A stretch of 64,000 nt of DNA from Rhodocyclaceae bacterium (GTDB taxonomy: Bacteria; Pseudomonadota; Gammaproteobacteria; Burkholderiales; Ga0077523). The translations under genes were made by a program, and so were the position numbers. Below, piece by piece: positions 1-9,151 of the stretch. Positions within the stretch are counted from its first letter, which is position 1. Each line of letters opens with the position of its first letter. The notes beneath the pieces are model-generated. The model saw only the letters and a program-made list of their open reading frames with translations. It made no database searches and was not told the DNA's origin. The stretch spans positions 1 to 64,000 of the forward strand of contig JADCHQ010000009.1 of assembly GCA_020248405.1 (NCBI GenBank), given 5' to 3'.

Positions 1-255
1 CGTTGGTACAACCATGAGCACAAGCACAGCGGCATCCGCTACCTCAGCCCAGCGCAGCGCCACGATGGTCCCGACCAGGCCATCCTGGCCGAGCGCCATG
101 CGGTGTACCTGCAGGCGAGCCAACGCCATCCACGGCGGTGGTCAGGGGCTACGCGCAACTGGACGCCAATCACTGTGGTGACACTCAATCCTGAGCGCCA
201 GGCAGCCCTCAGCATGGCCGCTGAGACCCTGCATAAGCAGTCGTTGGTTGCATGA
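1..255 (+). CDS. IS3-family transposase (OrfB), C-terminal end only
   Basis: The first frame is open from base 1 and ends in TGA at 253-255, giving 84 residues that start inside a protein. The segment contains WYNHEHKHSGIRYLSP, the conserved tail of the rve integrase core in IS3-family OrfB transposases (known family pattern: YN..R.HS.l.yltP). The catalytic DDE residues lie upstream, outside the window. The gene belongs to an insertion sequence whose right end must lie just after the stop codon, because the reading frame of the RTX lipase gene on the other strand begins within a few tens of bases. Whether the element is intact cannot be seen. Confidence 0.85.
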   Translation, partial: RWYNHEHKHSGIRYLSPAQRHDGPDQAILAERHAVYLQASQRHPRRWSGATRNWTPITVVTLNPERQAALSMAAETLHKQSLVA

Positions 256-2584
256 CCGAGGCGACAACTACCTTGACGCGCGCCGCCCCGGTGGCGTCGT
301 AGTCACCCCACAGGTCGTCATCGCCCGCCCCGCCCAGGATGACGTCATCGGCCGCCCCGCCCAGCAGCACGTCGGCCGTGGCGCCGCCCACCAGGGTGTC
401 CTCGCCCTCCCCGCCAATGAGCAGATCCCTCCCCGTGCCCCCGCCGGTTTGCTCATCCACCTTCGTGAGCTCCACCTCGGCGTTGCCAAAAATCCGGTCG
501 TTGCCATCCCCGCCATCCAGAATGTCGGCCTCGCTGTTGCCAGCGAGCAGATCGTTGCCCATGCCGCCTTCGACCGCATCGCGTCCGCCGCCGCCTTCCA
601 GGCGATCCGCCCCGCCCCGGCCGTAGAGATCGTCATCGCCGCCCTTGCCCTGGATCAGGTCGCTGCCGGCGCTGCCATATAGCGTGTCCGCCCGATCGGG
701 CTCGGCGGTGGGGGTGACAACCACATTGCCCAGCGCGCCAAGCCGCAGGTCTATCTTGGGCGTATTGGGGTCGGCATCCTCGGGCTTCAGGTCGCCCGCG
801 AGGGTGAGCGTGGGGGTGACGGGGGTGGCTTTATCGATGAGCCGCAAGCCAGACTGCATGGCGTTGAGAGCCGCCACCGTGGTCTGGTTGCTGAAAGTGA
901 TGCTGGTGCCGGCTTCGAGCGCGAGCACCGCCGGGGAGTTGATGCTGATGGTGTAGCCGGTGCGCGTGTCCAGCGAGTGGTACTTGCCGTCGTCGCCCTT
1001 GATGAAGGCATCCACCACGGGCTTGCCATTGAAGAGCACGCGATTGCCACCGCCGCTGTCGATGATGGTGTCGGCACCATCGCCGCTGTTGATGACATAG
1101 GTGTCATTGCCCGCCCCGCCAATCAGCGTGTCATTGCCCTTGCCGCCGATCAGGATGTCGTTGCCGTCGCCCGCGCTGAGGGTGTCGGCCTGCCTGCTGC
1201 CGAGCATGACATCGCGCTTGCCATCCGCCGGGGCGCTGACGTTCATGCCCCCCGAGGTGGGCAGGGTGTAGCGCTCGGCCGGGGGATCGCTGTCGTACTT
1301 GAGGCCGGAGAAATCCGAATACAGCCGCATCTCCGACAACAGCTTCTTGAGCGCGTCGCCGTACTCGGCGCTGCGCGCCGCGTCGGGGGCGAACTGAATG
1401 CCGCCGGTCACCGTCTTGAAGACCGATTCCAGCGGGTTGGTGTCGTTGGCAAGCTTCTTCTTCTCGCCTTCCCCAAAGTACAGCGCGATGGCGAGCTGAT
1501 ACAGCGCCGCCTTGAGCTGAGCGTCGGCCTGTACGAAAACGTTGGTGCCCGGGACGGGCTTTTGCACACCGCTGGCCACCGGATCCAGCGCACCGGTGAA
1601 CTTGCCGATGTCCTCCGCCAGCCGGTCCAGGCTCTGATTGCCCGCCACTTGCCCCTGGACCATCAGGCTGAGGAAGTTGAGCTCGTTATCGGCATAGTCT
1701 CTCTTGGCAAGCAGCGGCGACTTGAACACTTCCTGCAGAAAGTCCGCATTGGCCTGGGTGGCGCTCAGCAGCGGCGGCGACAGCAGCAACGCCGCCAGCA
1801 ACCGGATGTCATGGCGGGTCAACGGGCTCACCCCATTGCCCCCTGGCGAAACCACGTGCGGCGAGGGGCCGGCAATCTCGGAGGCGTTGCGCACAGCCAA
1901 AGTGCCCAGCAAGATGGCGACGGGAAGTCCACCCACCACTGCGCCCAGGGCGGTAATGTAGGCAGGGAAATCACGCAGGATCTCCCCATCAAGGTAAGTG
2001 AGCTGCACGCGGTATTCCCGCGCCTTGTGGGTGCTGCCCGCCTGATACGACAAGAACTCCGGGGCCAGCGCCTGCAGCGCGTAGTCTTTGCTCAACGCCG
2101 TCTTGAGTTCTGCCACCACGCTGGCCGACTTGGCGGTGGCTTCGAAGGGCGCCTGGTCAAAGACGTGCGCCGGTTTATCGAAAAACACCGCCATCAGCGA
2201 CGCCAGGCCCCCGCCCAGGGAATGGCCGGTGAAGCTGACGTCGGCCCCAGGGTAGGTCTTGCGCACATCCAGATAGAACCGCGCCGCGTCCACGACCTGC
2301 GCGGCCAGCGTCAGACCGGAGGCGGCCGGGAGATTGCCATTGGTCCAATCCAGCGACGCCATGCCAGGCTCGAAAGTCGTGCCGCCGTAGGAAACGACAA
2401 CCTCATTGCCCTGCCGGTAGGCCCGCGCGAGGAAGCCGGTGGCGTTGTTGACGCCGGAGTTGCTCGTCAACTTGATGAGTTCCCACCCGCTGGGAATCGG
2501 AATGTCGTTGTCCTCGTAGACCACCGCACGGGACGCGGAGTAGGCATTGGCCGCGAAGAGGACGTATTCGGTTTCGGTGGGCAT
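209..2584 (-). CDS. RTX (calcium-binding repeat) lipase-like protein, C-terminus cut off by an IS
   Basis: The frame encodes 791 residues. The N-terminal half has an alpha/beta-hydrolase lipase (class 3 type) nucleophile elbow, FTGHSLGGG, with Ser122. The C-terminal part has two blocks of glycine/aspartate nonapeptide repeats, for example GGKGNDTLIGGAGNDTY near residue 480 and further repeats at about 635-770. Such repeats bind calcium in type I-secreted proteins. The start ATG at 2584 has a GAGGAG ribosome site. The last 25 or so residues (RVKVVVASVMQ onward) are read from the IS end and the transposase gene, so the native C-terminus, where the type I secretion signal normally sits, is lost. 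It may fold as a lipase but is probably not exported. It lies 15 bases downstream of the lipoprotein gene and is likely co-transcribed with it. Confidence 0.8.
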   Translation of the reverse strand: MPTETEYVLFAANAYSASRAVVYEDNDIPIPSGWELIKLTSNSGVNNATGFLARAYRQGNEVVVSYGGTTFEPGMASLDWTNGNLPAASGLTLAAQVVDAARFYLDVRKTYPGADVSFTGHSLGGGLASLMAVFFDKPAHVFDQAPFEATAKSASVVAELKTALSKDYALQALAPEFLSYQAGSTHKAREYRVQLTYLDGEILRDFPAYITALGAVVGGLPVAILLGTLAVRNASEIAGPSPHVVSPGGNGVSPLTRHDIRLLAALLLSPPLLSATQANADFLQEVFKSPLLAKRDYADNELNFLSLMVQGQVAGNQSLDRLAEDIGKFTGALDPVASGVQKPVPGTNVFVQADAQLKAALYQLAIALYFGEGEKKKLANDTNPLESVFKTVTGGIQFAPDAARSAEYGDALKKLLSEMRLYSDFSGLKYDSDPPAERYTLPTSGGMNVSAPADGKRDVMLGSRQADTLSAGDGNDILIGGKGNDTLIGGAGNDTYVINSGDGADTIIDSGGGNRVLFNGKPVVDAFIKGDDGKYHSLDTRTGYTISINSPAVLALEAGTSITFSNQTTVAALNAMQSGLRLIDKATPVTPTLTLAGDLKPEDADPNTPKIDLRLGALGNVVVTPTAEPDRADTLYGSAGSDLIQGKGGDDDLYGRGGADRLEGGGGRDAVEGGMGNDLLAGNSEADILDGGDGNDRIFGNAEVELTKVDEQTGGGTGRDLLIGGEGEDTLVGGATADVLLGGAADDVILGGAGDDDLWGDYDATGAARVKVVVASVMQPTTAYAGSQRPC
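261..281 (+). repeat. IS-end repeat, copy A
   Basis: Begins GCGACAACTACC. It matches 3634-3654 at 19 of 21 positions in the same orientation. It sits directly after the transposase stop codon and is read as the terminal repeat of the IS3-family element. Confidence 0.6.
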
Positions 2585-2599
2585 GGCGGTCTCCTCGGC

Positions 2600-3277
2600 T
2601 TATCGCTTGCACGTGTTGACGTTGTCCACAAAGAGCTCCATATCGCCCTTTGGGGTTGGAAATGAGTACTCGCACTTTGTGCATGAATTGCGTAGGGCGA
2701 CAGGTCTTTCGTTCAGCCGCCTCCAGCCGTGGTACTGCTGGCTGTAGCGCAAGCTGCTGTCAATCCACTTTCCCGTGGTCTTGTCCGCCAGGGTGATCAG
2801 GCCCCTGGGGTCATCGGAGCGGGAAACCCCGCCTGTGGTCTGCATCAACAAGTTCCACTCCGACTGCGCAGGAAACTCCTCGTGGGGAATGCGCTTCCAG
2901 GCGCCGTTCTCCCATACGAAATACAGCGCGCTGGTGGGCGGGTTGTTGAAGAGCCCGCACGTTTCGCAGTCCGATATGGGCACGTGCATGTACGCCTTGC
3001 CATCCACGATGTCGAAGATGTCCGGCTCGTAGCCGCCCTTGGACTTCCAGTGGATGTTCATGGGCGGGTAGCAAATCTCGAAATACTTCACGAAGCCCCG
3101 TCGCTGCGACGGAAATCCAGACGCTGTCAGTTCCGCGTGTCGCTGAATCACAACCACCTTGCCATCGGAGAGCTTCACCTCTTCGGTGTAGCGCACGTGA
3201 TCGCCCAAGATGCTCACGCAGCCCGTCAGACTCAGGCTGGCACACAGGGCGATCAAGGTCTTGTGCAGATGATTCAT
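2600..3277 (-). CDS. Putative outer-membrane lipoprotein of unknown function
   Basis: I start this gene at ATG 3277, not at the longer upstream frame, because the protein then begins MNHLHKTLIALCASLSLTGC, a textbook lipoprotein signal with lipobox LTGC (lipidated Cys20), and a GGAGG site precedes the ATG. The 225-residue product has no domain I recognise. Visible features are paired cysteines in the mature part (SDCETCGLF, SCTKCEYS) and a tryptophan-rich middle. Asp is not found directly after the Cys (the next residues are Val-Ser), which is compatible with sorting to the outer membrane. Its stop is 15 bases before the start of the RTX lipase, so an accessory role to that secreted enzyme is possible but unproven. 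Confidence 0.75.
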   Translation of the reverse strand: MNHLHKTLIALCASLSLTGCVSILGDHVRYTEEVKLSDGKVVVIQRHAELTASGFPSQRRGFVKYFEICYPPMNIHWKSKGGYEPDIFDIVDGKAYMHVPISDCETCGLFNNPPTSALYFVWENGAWKRIPHEEFPAQSEWNLLMQTTGGVSRSDDPRGLITLADKTTGKWIDSSLRYSQQYHGWRRLNERPVALRNSCTKCEYSFPTPKGDMELFVDNVNTCKR

Positions 3278-3702
3278 AGGGAAACCCTCCGGGGCTTGGG
3301 GATTGTGGAAAGACGCGCTTGCGGGGCTCGGGCGGTGTGGCGCGTAAACGGGCTTTTCGCCACCGGCCGCGGTGCGATGACAGGGCAAAGCAGGAAGGCG
3401 CGGCCGCAATACCGCATGAATGGTCTCCTCGTTTGCCTGGCGCGCGCTTGGGCTCGCCAGGCTGGCGTGCTGCGGGGCAGGCATGGCGTTGTCTGGAAAA
3501 ACACGCCCCGCCGCACCGCGCCCGCCTCTTGTGTCGGGCCAATGGCGAATCGACGCTGCCACATCTTCATCCCCGTACCAACCTCGGTTCCCTACGAAAG
3601 CCGGGGTGTTTTTCCCGATCTGCGCGGATCGCGGCGACAACTCGCTTGACGCGCAATAGCGGCCGAAATGCCCGAAGGGTCTGGGCCCCGTCAGCGGTGA
3701 AC
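3278..3702. other. Intergenic stretch, no convincing gene
   Basis: About 425 bases between the lipoprotein start and the vapBC promoter. Several frames are open because of base composition, but none has a ribosome site plus recognisable protein sequence. The only structure I can point to is the second copy of the IS-end repeat at 3634-3654, which suggests decayed mobile DNA. Confidence 0.5.
3634..3654 (+). repeat. IS-end repeat, copy B (orphan)
   Basis: Matches 261-281 at 19 of 21 positions (differences at the AC/CG step in the middle). No transposase sequence lies next to it. It has the same orientation as copy A, so it looks like the relic of a second insertion of the same element type. 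Confidence 0.55.
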
Positions 3703-3740
3703 TTGACTATCCTTGTAACGCCATATACATTCGCCATATA
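3703..3740 (+). promoter_or_regulatory. vapBC promoter with direct-repeat operator candidate
   Basis: TTGACT (3703-3708) and TATACA (3724-3729) are separated by 15 bases, a little short. The nine-base word CGCCATATA occurs at 3719-3727 and 3732-3740, the second just after the -10 element, where a VapB-VapC autorepressor would be expected to bind. The start codon of vapB follows at 3762, preceded by AAGGAG (3750-3755). Confidence 0.5.
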
Positions 3741-3761
3741 GCCTCACGCAAGGAGTCCCAC

Positions 3762-3995
3762 ATGGCCATCGGCACCGTTTTCGTCAACAACCGTACCCAA
3801 GCCGTCCGGCTGCCTTTGGACGTCCGCTTGCCCGAGGGTGTGCACAAGGTGGAAATACGCGTCAAAGGTCATGAGCGGATCATCGCTCCCCTCGGACAAA
3901 GCTGGGACAGCTTCTTCCTGGACGGCCCGCGGGTGAGTGATGATTTCCTGCCCGAACGTGCGTCCCAGCACCAGCCAGACCGAGAAGCCCTTTGA
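3762..3995 (+). CDS. vapB: VapB-type antitoxin
   Basis: This 77-residue protein begins MAIGTVFVNNRTQAVRLP, the AbrB/SpoVT-like DNA-binding beta-hairpin typical of MvpA/VapB antitoxins. The acidic C-terminal half would wrap around and inhibit the toxin. The start has AAGGAG six bases upstream. The stop codon overlaps the vapC start (TGATG), the usual coupling of antitoxin to toxin. In the family, the VapB-VapC complex represses its own promoter. Confidence 0.9.
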   Translation: MAIGTVFVNNRTQAVRLPLDVRLPEGVHKVEIRVKGHERIIAPLGQSWDSFFLDGPRVSDDFLPERASQHQPDREAL

Positions 3996-4405
3996 TGTTG
4001 CGCTACCTGCTGGACACCAATATCGTCATTTACGTGTTGAAGCGCCGCCCGATGGAGATGCTTTCCAGGTTCAACGCCAACGCCAGTCGCATGGCTATTT
4101 CATCCATTTCCCTGGCCGAATTGATGCACGGCGCGGAGAAAAGCCAACGAGTGAGTGAGAACCTGGCGGCCATCGAGGACTTTTGCAGCCGGCTTGAAGT
4201 ACTGCCCTACGGCGCGAAGGCCGCCCAGCACTACGGCGCTATCCGCGCGGCCCTTGAGAGAGTCGGCCAGCCCATCGGAGTGAACGACCTGCACATTGCG
4301 GCACACGCGCGAAGCGAAGGCCTGGCGCTCGTAACGAACAACATCTCGGAATTCGAGCGAGTGCCCGCGCTCGAACTGGAGAACTGGGTCGCTGACTGCC
4401 AGTAG
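3995..4405 (+). CDS. vapC: VapC-type PIN-domain ribonuclease toxin
   Basis: With ATG 3995 the protein has 136 residues, usual for VapC; a TTG one codon upstream is possible. The PIN active-site acids are visible: Asp7 in YLLDTNIVIYVL, Glu42 in SLAELMHGAEKS and Asp98 in VNDLHIAAHA. The last conserved position reads TNNISEFERV, as in the MvpT subgroup known to cut initiator tRNA. Activity against that tRNA is an inference from the subgroup. The catalytic set is complete, so the module should be functional. Confidence 0.92.
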   Translation: MLRYLLDTNIVIYVLKRRPMEMLSRFNANASRMAISSISLAELMHGAEKSQRVSENLAAIEDFCSRLEVLPYGAKAAQHYGAIRAALERVGQPIGVNDLHIAAHARSEGLALVTNNISEFERVPALELENWVADCQ

Positions 4406-4499
4406 TATCGCCTGCCCGGAACCTGCGCGCTCCGGAGCATGGCGGGCGCCAAGCCGTCCTGAACAGCCCTGCTCCCGCCCACCGCCTGGCTTCTCCCCC

Positions 4500-6539
4500 C
4501 TACCGCCCGCCCTCCTCCACCTCGGCACCGCCGAACAGCTTTGCCTTGAGGCGGCGCAGTTCGTCGCGCAGGGCGGCGGCGCGCTCGAACTCCAGGTTGC
4601 GGGCATGTTCGAGCATCTGCTTTTCCACCCGCTTGATCTCCCGGGCCAGGTCCTTCTCGTCCAGGCTGGCGAGGTTTGCTTCGTTGCCGGCAGCCTTGAG
4701 CTGGCCCCGTGCGGCCTCGGCGTCGTAGACGCCGTCGATGAGGTCTTTCACGCGCTTCACCACGCCCCGGGGGGTGATGCCGTGGGCCTCGTTCCAGGCG
4801 CGCTGCTTGGCGCGGCGGCGCTCGGTCTCGCCGATGGCGGCACGCATGGAATCGGTCATCACGTCGGCGTAGAGGATGGCCCGGCCGTGGAGGTTGCGGG
4901 CCGCGCGGCCGATGGTCTGGATGAGCGAGCGCGCGGAGCGCAGGAAGCCCTCCTTGTCCGCGTCCAGGATGGCCACCAGCGATACCTCGGGCAGGTCGAG
5001 GCCCTCGCGCAGCAGGTTGATGCCCACCAGCACGTCGAATTCGCCCAGGCGCAGGTCACGGATGATCTCCACGCGCTCCACCGTGTCCACGTCGGAGTGC
5101 AGGTAGCGCACCTTGACGCCGTGCTCCGAGAGGTAGTCGGTCAGGTCCTCGGCCATGCGCTTGGTGAGCGTGGTCACCAGCACGCGCTCGGCGCGCTGCA
5201 CCCGCAGGGTGATCTCCGAGAGCAGGTCGTCCACCTGGGTGGCGGCGGGGCGCACTTCCACCTCGGGGTCCACCAGCCCCGTGGGCCGCACCACCTGCTC
5301 CACCACCTGCTGCTGGTGCTGCGCCTCGTAGTCCGCCGGCGTGGCCGAGACGAAGATGGTCTGGGGCAGCAGCGCCTCGAACTCGTCGAAGCGCAGCGGC
5401 CGGTTGTCCAGGGCGCTGGGCAGGCGGAAGCCGTAGTCCACCAGGTTTTCCTTGCGGGCGCGGTCGCCGCGGTACATGCCGCCCACCTGGGGGATGGTGA
5501 CGTGGCTTTCGTCCACGATCATCAGCGCCTCGGGCGGCAGGTAGTCGATGAGCGTGGGCGGCGGCTCGCCCGCCTGGCGGCCGGACAGGTGGCGCGAGTA
5601 GTTCTCGATGCCCTTGCAGAAGCCCAGCTCGGCGAGCATTTCCAGGTCGAAGCGGGTGCGCTGCTCGATGCGCTGCGCCTCCACCAGCTTGCCGCCCTTC
5701 ACGAAGGCGTCGACGCGCTCGCGCAGCTCCACCTTGATGGCCTCCACCGCCCGCAGGGTGGTGCTGCGCGGGGTGACGTAGTGGCTGGAGGGATACACGG
5801 TGAAGCGCGGCACGCGCGACAAAATCTGCCCGGTGAGAGGGTCGAACAGCGACAGCGATTCCACCTCGTCGTCGAACAGGCTCACCCGCAGCGCGGCTTC
5901 GGAGTTTTCCGCCGGGAACACGTCCAGCACGTCGCCGCGCACGCGGAAGGTGCCACGCCGGAAGTCCAGCTCCGAGCGCTCGTACTGCATCTCCGCCAGG
6001 CGCTGGATGGCCTGGCGCTGGGGCACCTTCTCGCCCTCGCGCAGGTGCAGGATCATGGCGTGGTAATCCACCGGATCGCCGATGCCGTAGATGCACGACA
6101 CCGTCGCCACGATCACCACGTCGCGGCGCTCCAGCAGCGACTTGGTGGCCGACAGGCGCATCTGCTCGATGTGCTCGTTGATGCTGGAATCTTTCTCGAT
6201 GAACAGGTCGCGCGAGGGGACGTACGCCTCCGGCTGGTAGTAGTCGTAGTACGAAACGAAATACTCCACCGCGTTTTCGGGGAAGAACTCGCGCATCTCC
6301 GCGTAAAGCTGCGCCGCGAGGGTCTTGTTGGGCGCCATGACGATGGCCGGGCGCCCCATGCGCGCTACCACGTTGGCCATGGTGTAGGTCTTGCCCGAGC
6401 CGGTCACGCCCAGCAGGGTCTGGAACTTCAACCCGCGGCGCACGCCCTCCGAGAGCTTGGCGATGGCCTCGGGCTGGTCGCCGGCGGGCTCGAAGGGCTG
6501 GTGCAGGCGGAATGGACTGTTGGGGAAGGTGACGATCAC
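4500..6539 (-). CDS. uvrB: Excinuclease ABC subunit B
   Basis: UvrB is the damage-verifying helicase-like subunit of nucleotide excision repair that receives the lesion from UvrA and recruits UvrC. The frame is open well upstream, but homology begins at [21 protein letters not shown], so GTG 6539 is chosen, giving 679 residues (the family is about 670). Walker A is GVTGSGKT (residues 44-51). The beta-hairpin region [10 protein letters not shown], the DESHVTIPQ box, helicase motifs toward [13 protein letters not shown] and a C-terminal UVR segment ([23 protein letters not shown]) follow in order. I see no SOS box, but the promoter region overlaps the divergent aminotransferase leader. The gene converges on vapC. 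Confidence 0.97.
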   Translation of the reverse strand: MIVTFPNSPFRLHQPFEPAGDQPEAIAKLSEGVRRGLKFQTLLGVTGSGKTYTMANVVARMGRPAIVMAPNKTLAAQLYAEMREFFPENAVEYFVSYYDYYQPEAYVPSRDLFIEKDSSINEHIEQMRLSATKSLLERRDVVIVATVSCIYGIGDPVDYHAMILHLREGEKVPQRQAIQRLAEMQYERSELDFRRGTFRVRGDVLDVFPAENSEAALRVSLFDDEVESLSLFDPLTGQILSRVPRFTVYPSSHYVTPRSTTLRAVEAIKVELRERVDAFVKGGKLVEAQRIEQRTRFDLEMLAELGFCKGIENYSRHLSGRQAGEPPPTLIDYLPPEALMIVDESHVTIPQVGGMYRGDRARKENLVDYGFRLPSALDNRPLRFDEFEALLPQTIFVSATPADYEAQHQQQVVEQVVRPTGLVDPEVEVRPAATQVDDLLSEITLRVQRAERVLVTTLTKRMAEDLTDYLSEHGVKVRYLHSDVDTVERVEIIRDLRLGEFDVLVGINLLREGLDLPEVSLVAILDADKEGFLRSARSLIQTIGRAARNLHGRAILYADVMTDSMRAAIGETERRRAKQRAWNEAHGITPRGVVKRVKDLIDGVYDAEAARGQLKAAGNEANLASLDEKDLAREIKRVEKQMLEHARNLEFERAAALRDELRRLKAKLFGGAEVEEGGR

Positions 6540-6679
6540 GATAAAATCCGCCGCGCTGCGGAGCAAAAAGGCGTTTTTGCAGAATAGCACGCGGCCCTCG
6601 CAGGTCGCGCTGTCCCCACGGGGCGCGCGCCCTGCCCCAACCCGGCCGGCATTTCCCTTCACCCACACAGGATCGGCAG

Positions 6680-7888
6680 ATGAGCGCATCCCCCTTCGCG
6701 GCGGTGGCCCTGGCCCCGCGCGATCCAATCCTCGGCGTCACCGAGGCCTTCAATGCGGACCGCAACCCGGCCAAGGTGAACCTGGGCGTGGGCGTCTATT
6801 ACGACGACGCGGGCAAGGTGCCGCTGCTCGAGTGCGTGCGCCGGGCCGAGCAGCAGCTCGCCGCCGCCGCCGCGCCCCGGGCCTATCTGCCCATCGACGG
6901 GCTGGCGGCCTACGACAAGGCGGTGCAGCGGCTGGTGTTCGGCGCCGACAGCCCGCTCATCGCCGCGGGCCGCGTGATCACCGTGCAGGCCCTGGGCGGC
7001 ACCGGCGGGCTGCGCGTGGGCGCCGACATCCTGCGCCGCGTGGCGCCCGGCGCCGGCGTGTGGATCAGCGACCCCAGCTGGGAAAACCACCGCGCGCTGT
7101 TCGAGGCCGCCGGCTTCGAGGTGCGCACCTATCCCTATTACCACGCGCCAAGCCGCGGACTCGATTTCCCGGCCATGCTGGAAGCCTTGCGCGGCCTGCC
7201 CCAGGGCTCGGTGGCGGTGCTGCACGCCTGCTGCCACAACCCCACGGGGGTGGATCTTGACGCCAGCCAGTGGCGTGAAGTGGCCTCGGTGGTGGTGGAG
7301 CGCGGGCTGGTGCCGTTTCTGGACCTGGCCTACCAGGGCTTCGGCGAGGGGCTGGATGCGGACGCGGCGGCGGTGCGCGCCATGGCCGCCACGGGCGCGC
7401 CGCTGCTGGTGTCCAACTCCTTTTCCAAGTCCTTCTCGCTCTACGGCGAGCGGGTGGGCGCGCTCAGCGTGGTGGCCGCCGACGCCGACGAAGCCGCCCG
7501 GGTGCTCAGCCAGGTGAAGCGGCTGGTGCGCACCAATTATTCCAACCCGCCCACCCACGGCGGCAAGGTGGTGGCCACGGTGCTGGAGTCGGACGAACTG
7601 CGCGCGCTCTGGGAGCAGGAACTGGGCGGCATGCGCGAGCGCATCCGCCACATGCGCCAGGCGCTGGTGGACGGGCTCCGGGCCCGCCTGCCCGGGCAGG
7701 ACTTCAGCTACATGCTGCGCCAGCGGGGCATGTTCTCCTACTCGGGCCTGTCCCAGGCCCAGGTGGAGCGGCTGCGCCAGGCGTTTTCCATCTATGCCAT
7801 CGACACGGGCCGCATCTGCGTGGCGGCGCTCAACTCGGGCAACGTGGGGCGCGTGGCCGAGGCCATCGCGGCGGTAAGCCGGGGCTGA
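6680..7888 (+). CDS. Aromatic/aspartate aminotransferase (class I, PLP)
   Basis: This 402-residue class I aminotransferase has the N-terminal pattern [26 protein letters not shown] shared by AspC and TyrB. The PLP lysine is Lys250 in [18 protein letters not shown], and HNPTGVD and [10 protein letters not shown] are the cofactor-binding turns. It exchanges amino groups between aspartate or aromatic amino acids and 2-oxoglutarate in the cytosol. Sequence alone does not separate aspC from tyrB. It diverges from uvrB, with an AGGA ribosome site before ATG 6680. Confidence 0.93.
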   Translation: MSASPFAAVALAPRDPILGVTEAFNADRNPAKVNLGVGVYYDDAGKVPLLECVRRAEQQLAAAAAPRAYLPIDGLAAYDKAVQRLVFGADSPLIAAGRVITVQALGGTGGLRVGADILRRVAPGAGVWISDPSWENHRALFEAAGFEVRTYPYYHAPSRGLDFPAMLEALRGLPQGSVAVLHACCHNPTGVDLDASQWREVASVVVERGLVPFLDLAYQGFGEGLDADAAAVRAMAATGAPLLVSNSFSKSFSLYGERVGALSVVAADADEAARVLSQVKRLVRTNYSNPPTHGGKVVATVLESDELRALWEQELGGMRERIRHMRQALVDGLRARLPGQDFSYMLRQRGMFSYSGLSQAQVERLRQAFSIYAIDTGRICVAALNSGNVGRVAEAIAAVSRG

Positions 7889-7930
7889 AGCCGCCCCGGG
7901 GTTGCCGCTGCGTCGCGCCACGAGTCCACG

Positions 7931-7960
7931 TTGCCCCCGGGCCCTTCGTTTCGTTACAAT
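7931..7960 (+). promoter_or_regulatory. Possible sigma-70 promoter for tRNA-Asn
   Basis: TTGCCC (7931-7936), an 18-base spacer and TACAAT (7955-7960) lie about 120 bases before the tRNA. The leader would be long, so processing of a precursor would be needed. Confidence 0.35.
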
Positions 7961-8084
7961 CGCGCGCTTTCGCGGGTTCGCCCGGTGCGTTTGGTTGGCA
8001 GGCAGCCCTCAAGGTGTCCGGCAAAACGAGCGTGCGGCGCGGCCAGCGATGGTGTTTCGCAGTGGCAAGGTCTGAAAGTTCCGG

Positions 8085-8160
8085 TCCCCGATAGCTCAGT
8101 CGGTAGAGCGACGGACTGTTAATCCGCAGGTCCCTGGTTCGAGCCCAGGTCGGGGAGCCA
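8085..8160 (+). tRNA. tRNA-Asn (anticodon GTT)
   Basis: 76 bases with encoded CCA. The acceptor stem is TCCCCGA paired with TCGGGGA. The D arm GCTCAGTCGGTAGAGC, the anticodon loop CTGTTAA with GTT and the T arm GGTTCGAGCC are all present. It stands alone between the aminotransferase and map. Confidence 0.97.
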
Positions 8161-8313
8161 CACTTCAGATCATCGCCGTCGCGGCGGCGCCCGCGCAGGC
8201 TCGCCGGCCGCGTCGCGGGCCCAGGGCCCTCTGCGCGGGGGCTGGATGGCGCGGCGTCATGCCCAACGTCCGGGGGCTTCGCCCGGCGTCTTGCGGTGCT
8301 CACTGGTCCAGCC

Positions 8314-9108
8314 ATGTCCGTCGTCATCAAGTCGCCTGAAGAGATCGAGTGCATGCGCGAGGCGGGTCGCCTGGCGGCCGAAGTGCTCGACTTCGTGGCT
8401 TCGCACGTGCGTCCCGGCATGACCACGGGCGAGATCGACCAGCTCTGCCATGAATACATGGTGGACGTGCAGAAAACCATTCCCGCGCCGCTGGGTTATG
8501 CCCCGCCGGGCTATCCGCCCTTTCCCAGGAGCGTGTGCACGTCGGTGAATCACGTGGTGTGCCACGGCATCCCCGGCGACAAGCGCCTCAAGGCCGGCGA
8601 CGTGGTGAACATCGACGTCACGGTCATCAAGGACGGCTTCCACGGCGACACCAGCCGTATGTTTTACGTGGGCGAGCCGGCCATCCAGGCGCGCCGGCTG
8701 TGCGACATCACCTTCGAGTGCATGTGGCAGGGCATCCGCGCCGTGCGCCCGGGGGCCTACCTGGGCGACATCGGCCACGTCATCCAGCGGCACGCCGAAT
8801 CCGCCGGCTACAGCGTGGTGCGCGAGTTCTGCGGCCACGGCATCGGCCGCAAGTTCCACGAAGAGCCCCAGGTGCTGCACTACGGCCGGCCGGGCACGGG
8901 CCTGAAGCTGCAGGCCGGCATGACCTTCACCATCGAGCCCATGATCAACGCCGGCAAGCCCGGCATCCGCCAGCTCGCCGACGGCTGGACGGTGGTCACC
9001 AAGGACCACAGCCTCTCCGCCCAGTGGGAGCACACCGTGCTCGTCACGCCCGATGGCTGGGAAGTGCTGACCCTCTCGGCAGGCGCGCCGCCCGCGCCGG
9101 CCGCCTGA
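8314..9108 (+). CDS. map: Methionine aminopeptidase, type I
   Basis: It removes the N-terminal methionine from nascent proteins after deformylation. ATG 8314 (MSVVIKSPEEIECMREAGRLA) gives 264 residues, the same as the enterobacterial enzyme; an upstream GTG at 8296 only adds six poor residues. The dinuclear metal ligands are seen in NIDVTVIKDGFHGDTS (two Asp), FCGHGIGRKFHEEP (His), TFTIEPM (Glu) and SAQWEHTVLV (Glu). The partner enzyme, peptide deformylase, is also in this window at 18.5-19.0 kb. glnD follows 43 bases downstream. Confidence 0.97.
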   Translation: MSVVIKSPEEIECMREAGRLAAEVLDFVASHVRPGMTTGEIDQLCHEYMVDVQKTIPAPLGYAPPGYPPFPRSVCTSVNHVVCHGIPGDKRLKAGDVVNIDVTVIKDGFHGDTSRMFYVGEPAIQARRLCDITFECMWQGIRAVRPGAYLGDIGHVIQRHAESAGYSVVREFCGHGIGRKFHEEPQVLHYGRPGTGLKLQAGMTFTIEPMINAGKPGIRQLADGWTVVTKDHSLSAQWEHTVLVTPDGWEVLTLSAGAPPAPAA

Positions 9109-9151
9109 AGCTTCTCCGGGGAGCGCTGGCGCGCCCGCGCCGCGAGCACCG

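Larger units (their letters stand above)
1..284 (+). mobile_element. Right end of an IS3-family insertion sequence
   Basis: The transposase tail ends at 255. It is followed by about 25 bases including GCGACAACTACCTTGACGCG (261-280), which recurs nearly unchanged at 3634-3654 and is therefore probably the terminal repeat of the element. RTX-lipase coding sequence starts at about 285 on the opposite strand, so I place the element boundary at about 281-285. The exact last base and any target duplication cannot be fixed without the left end. Confidence 0.65.

Noticed and set aside
977..2665. 562-residue frame opposite the RTX lipase
   Set aside because: It has no ribosome site and no recognised sequence; the glycine/aspartate repeats on the other strand keep this frame open.
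4605..6587. 660-residue open frame on the plus strand opposite uvrB
   Set aside because: It is the mirror of a well-conserved coding region in high-GC DNA; its translation is His/Leu/Val/Gly-rich with no domain, and uvrB is certain.
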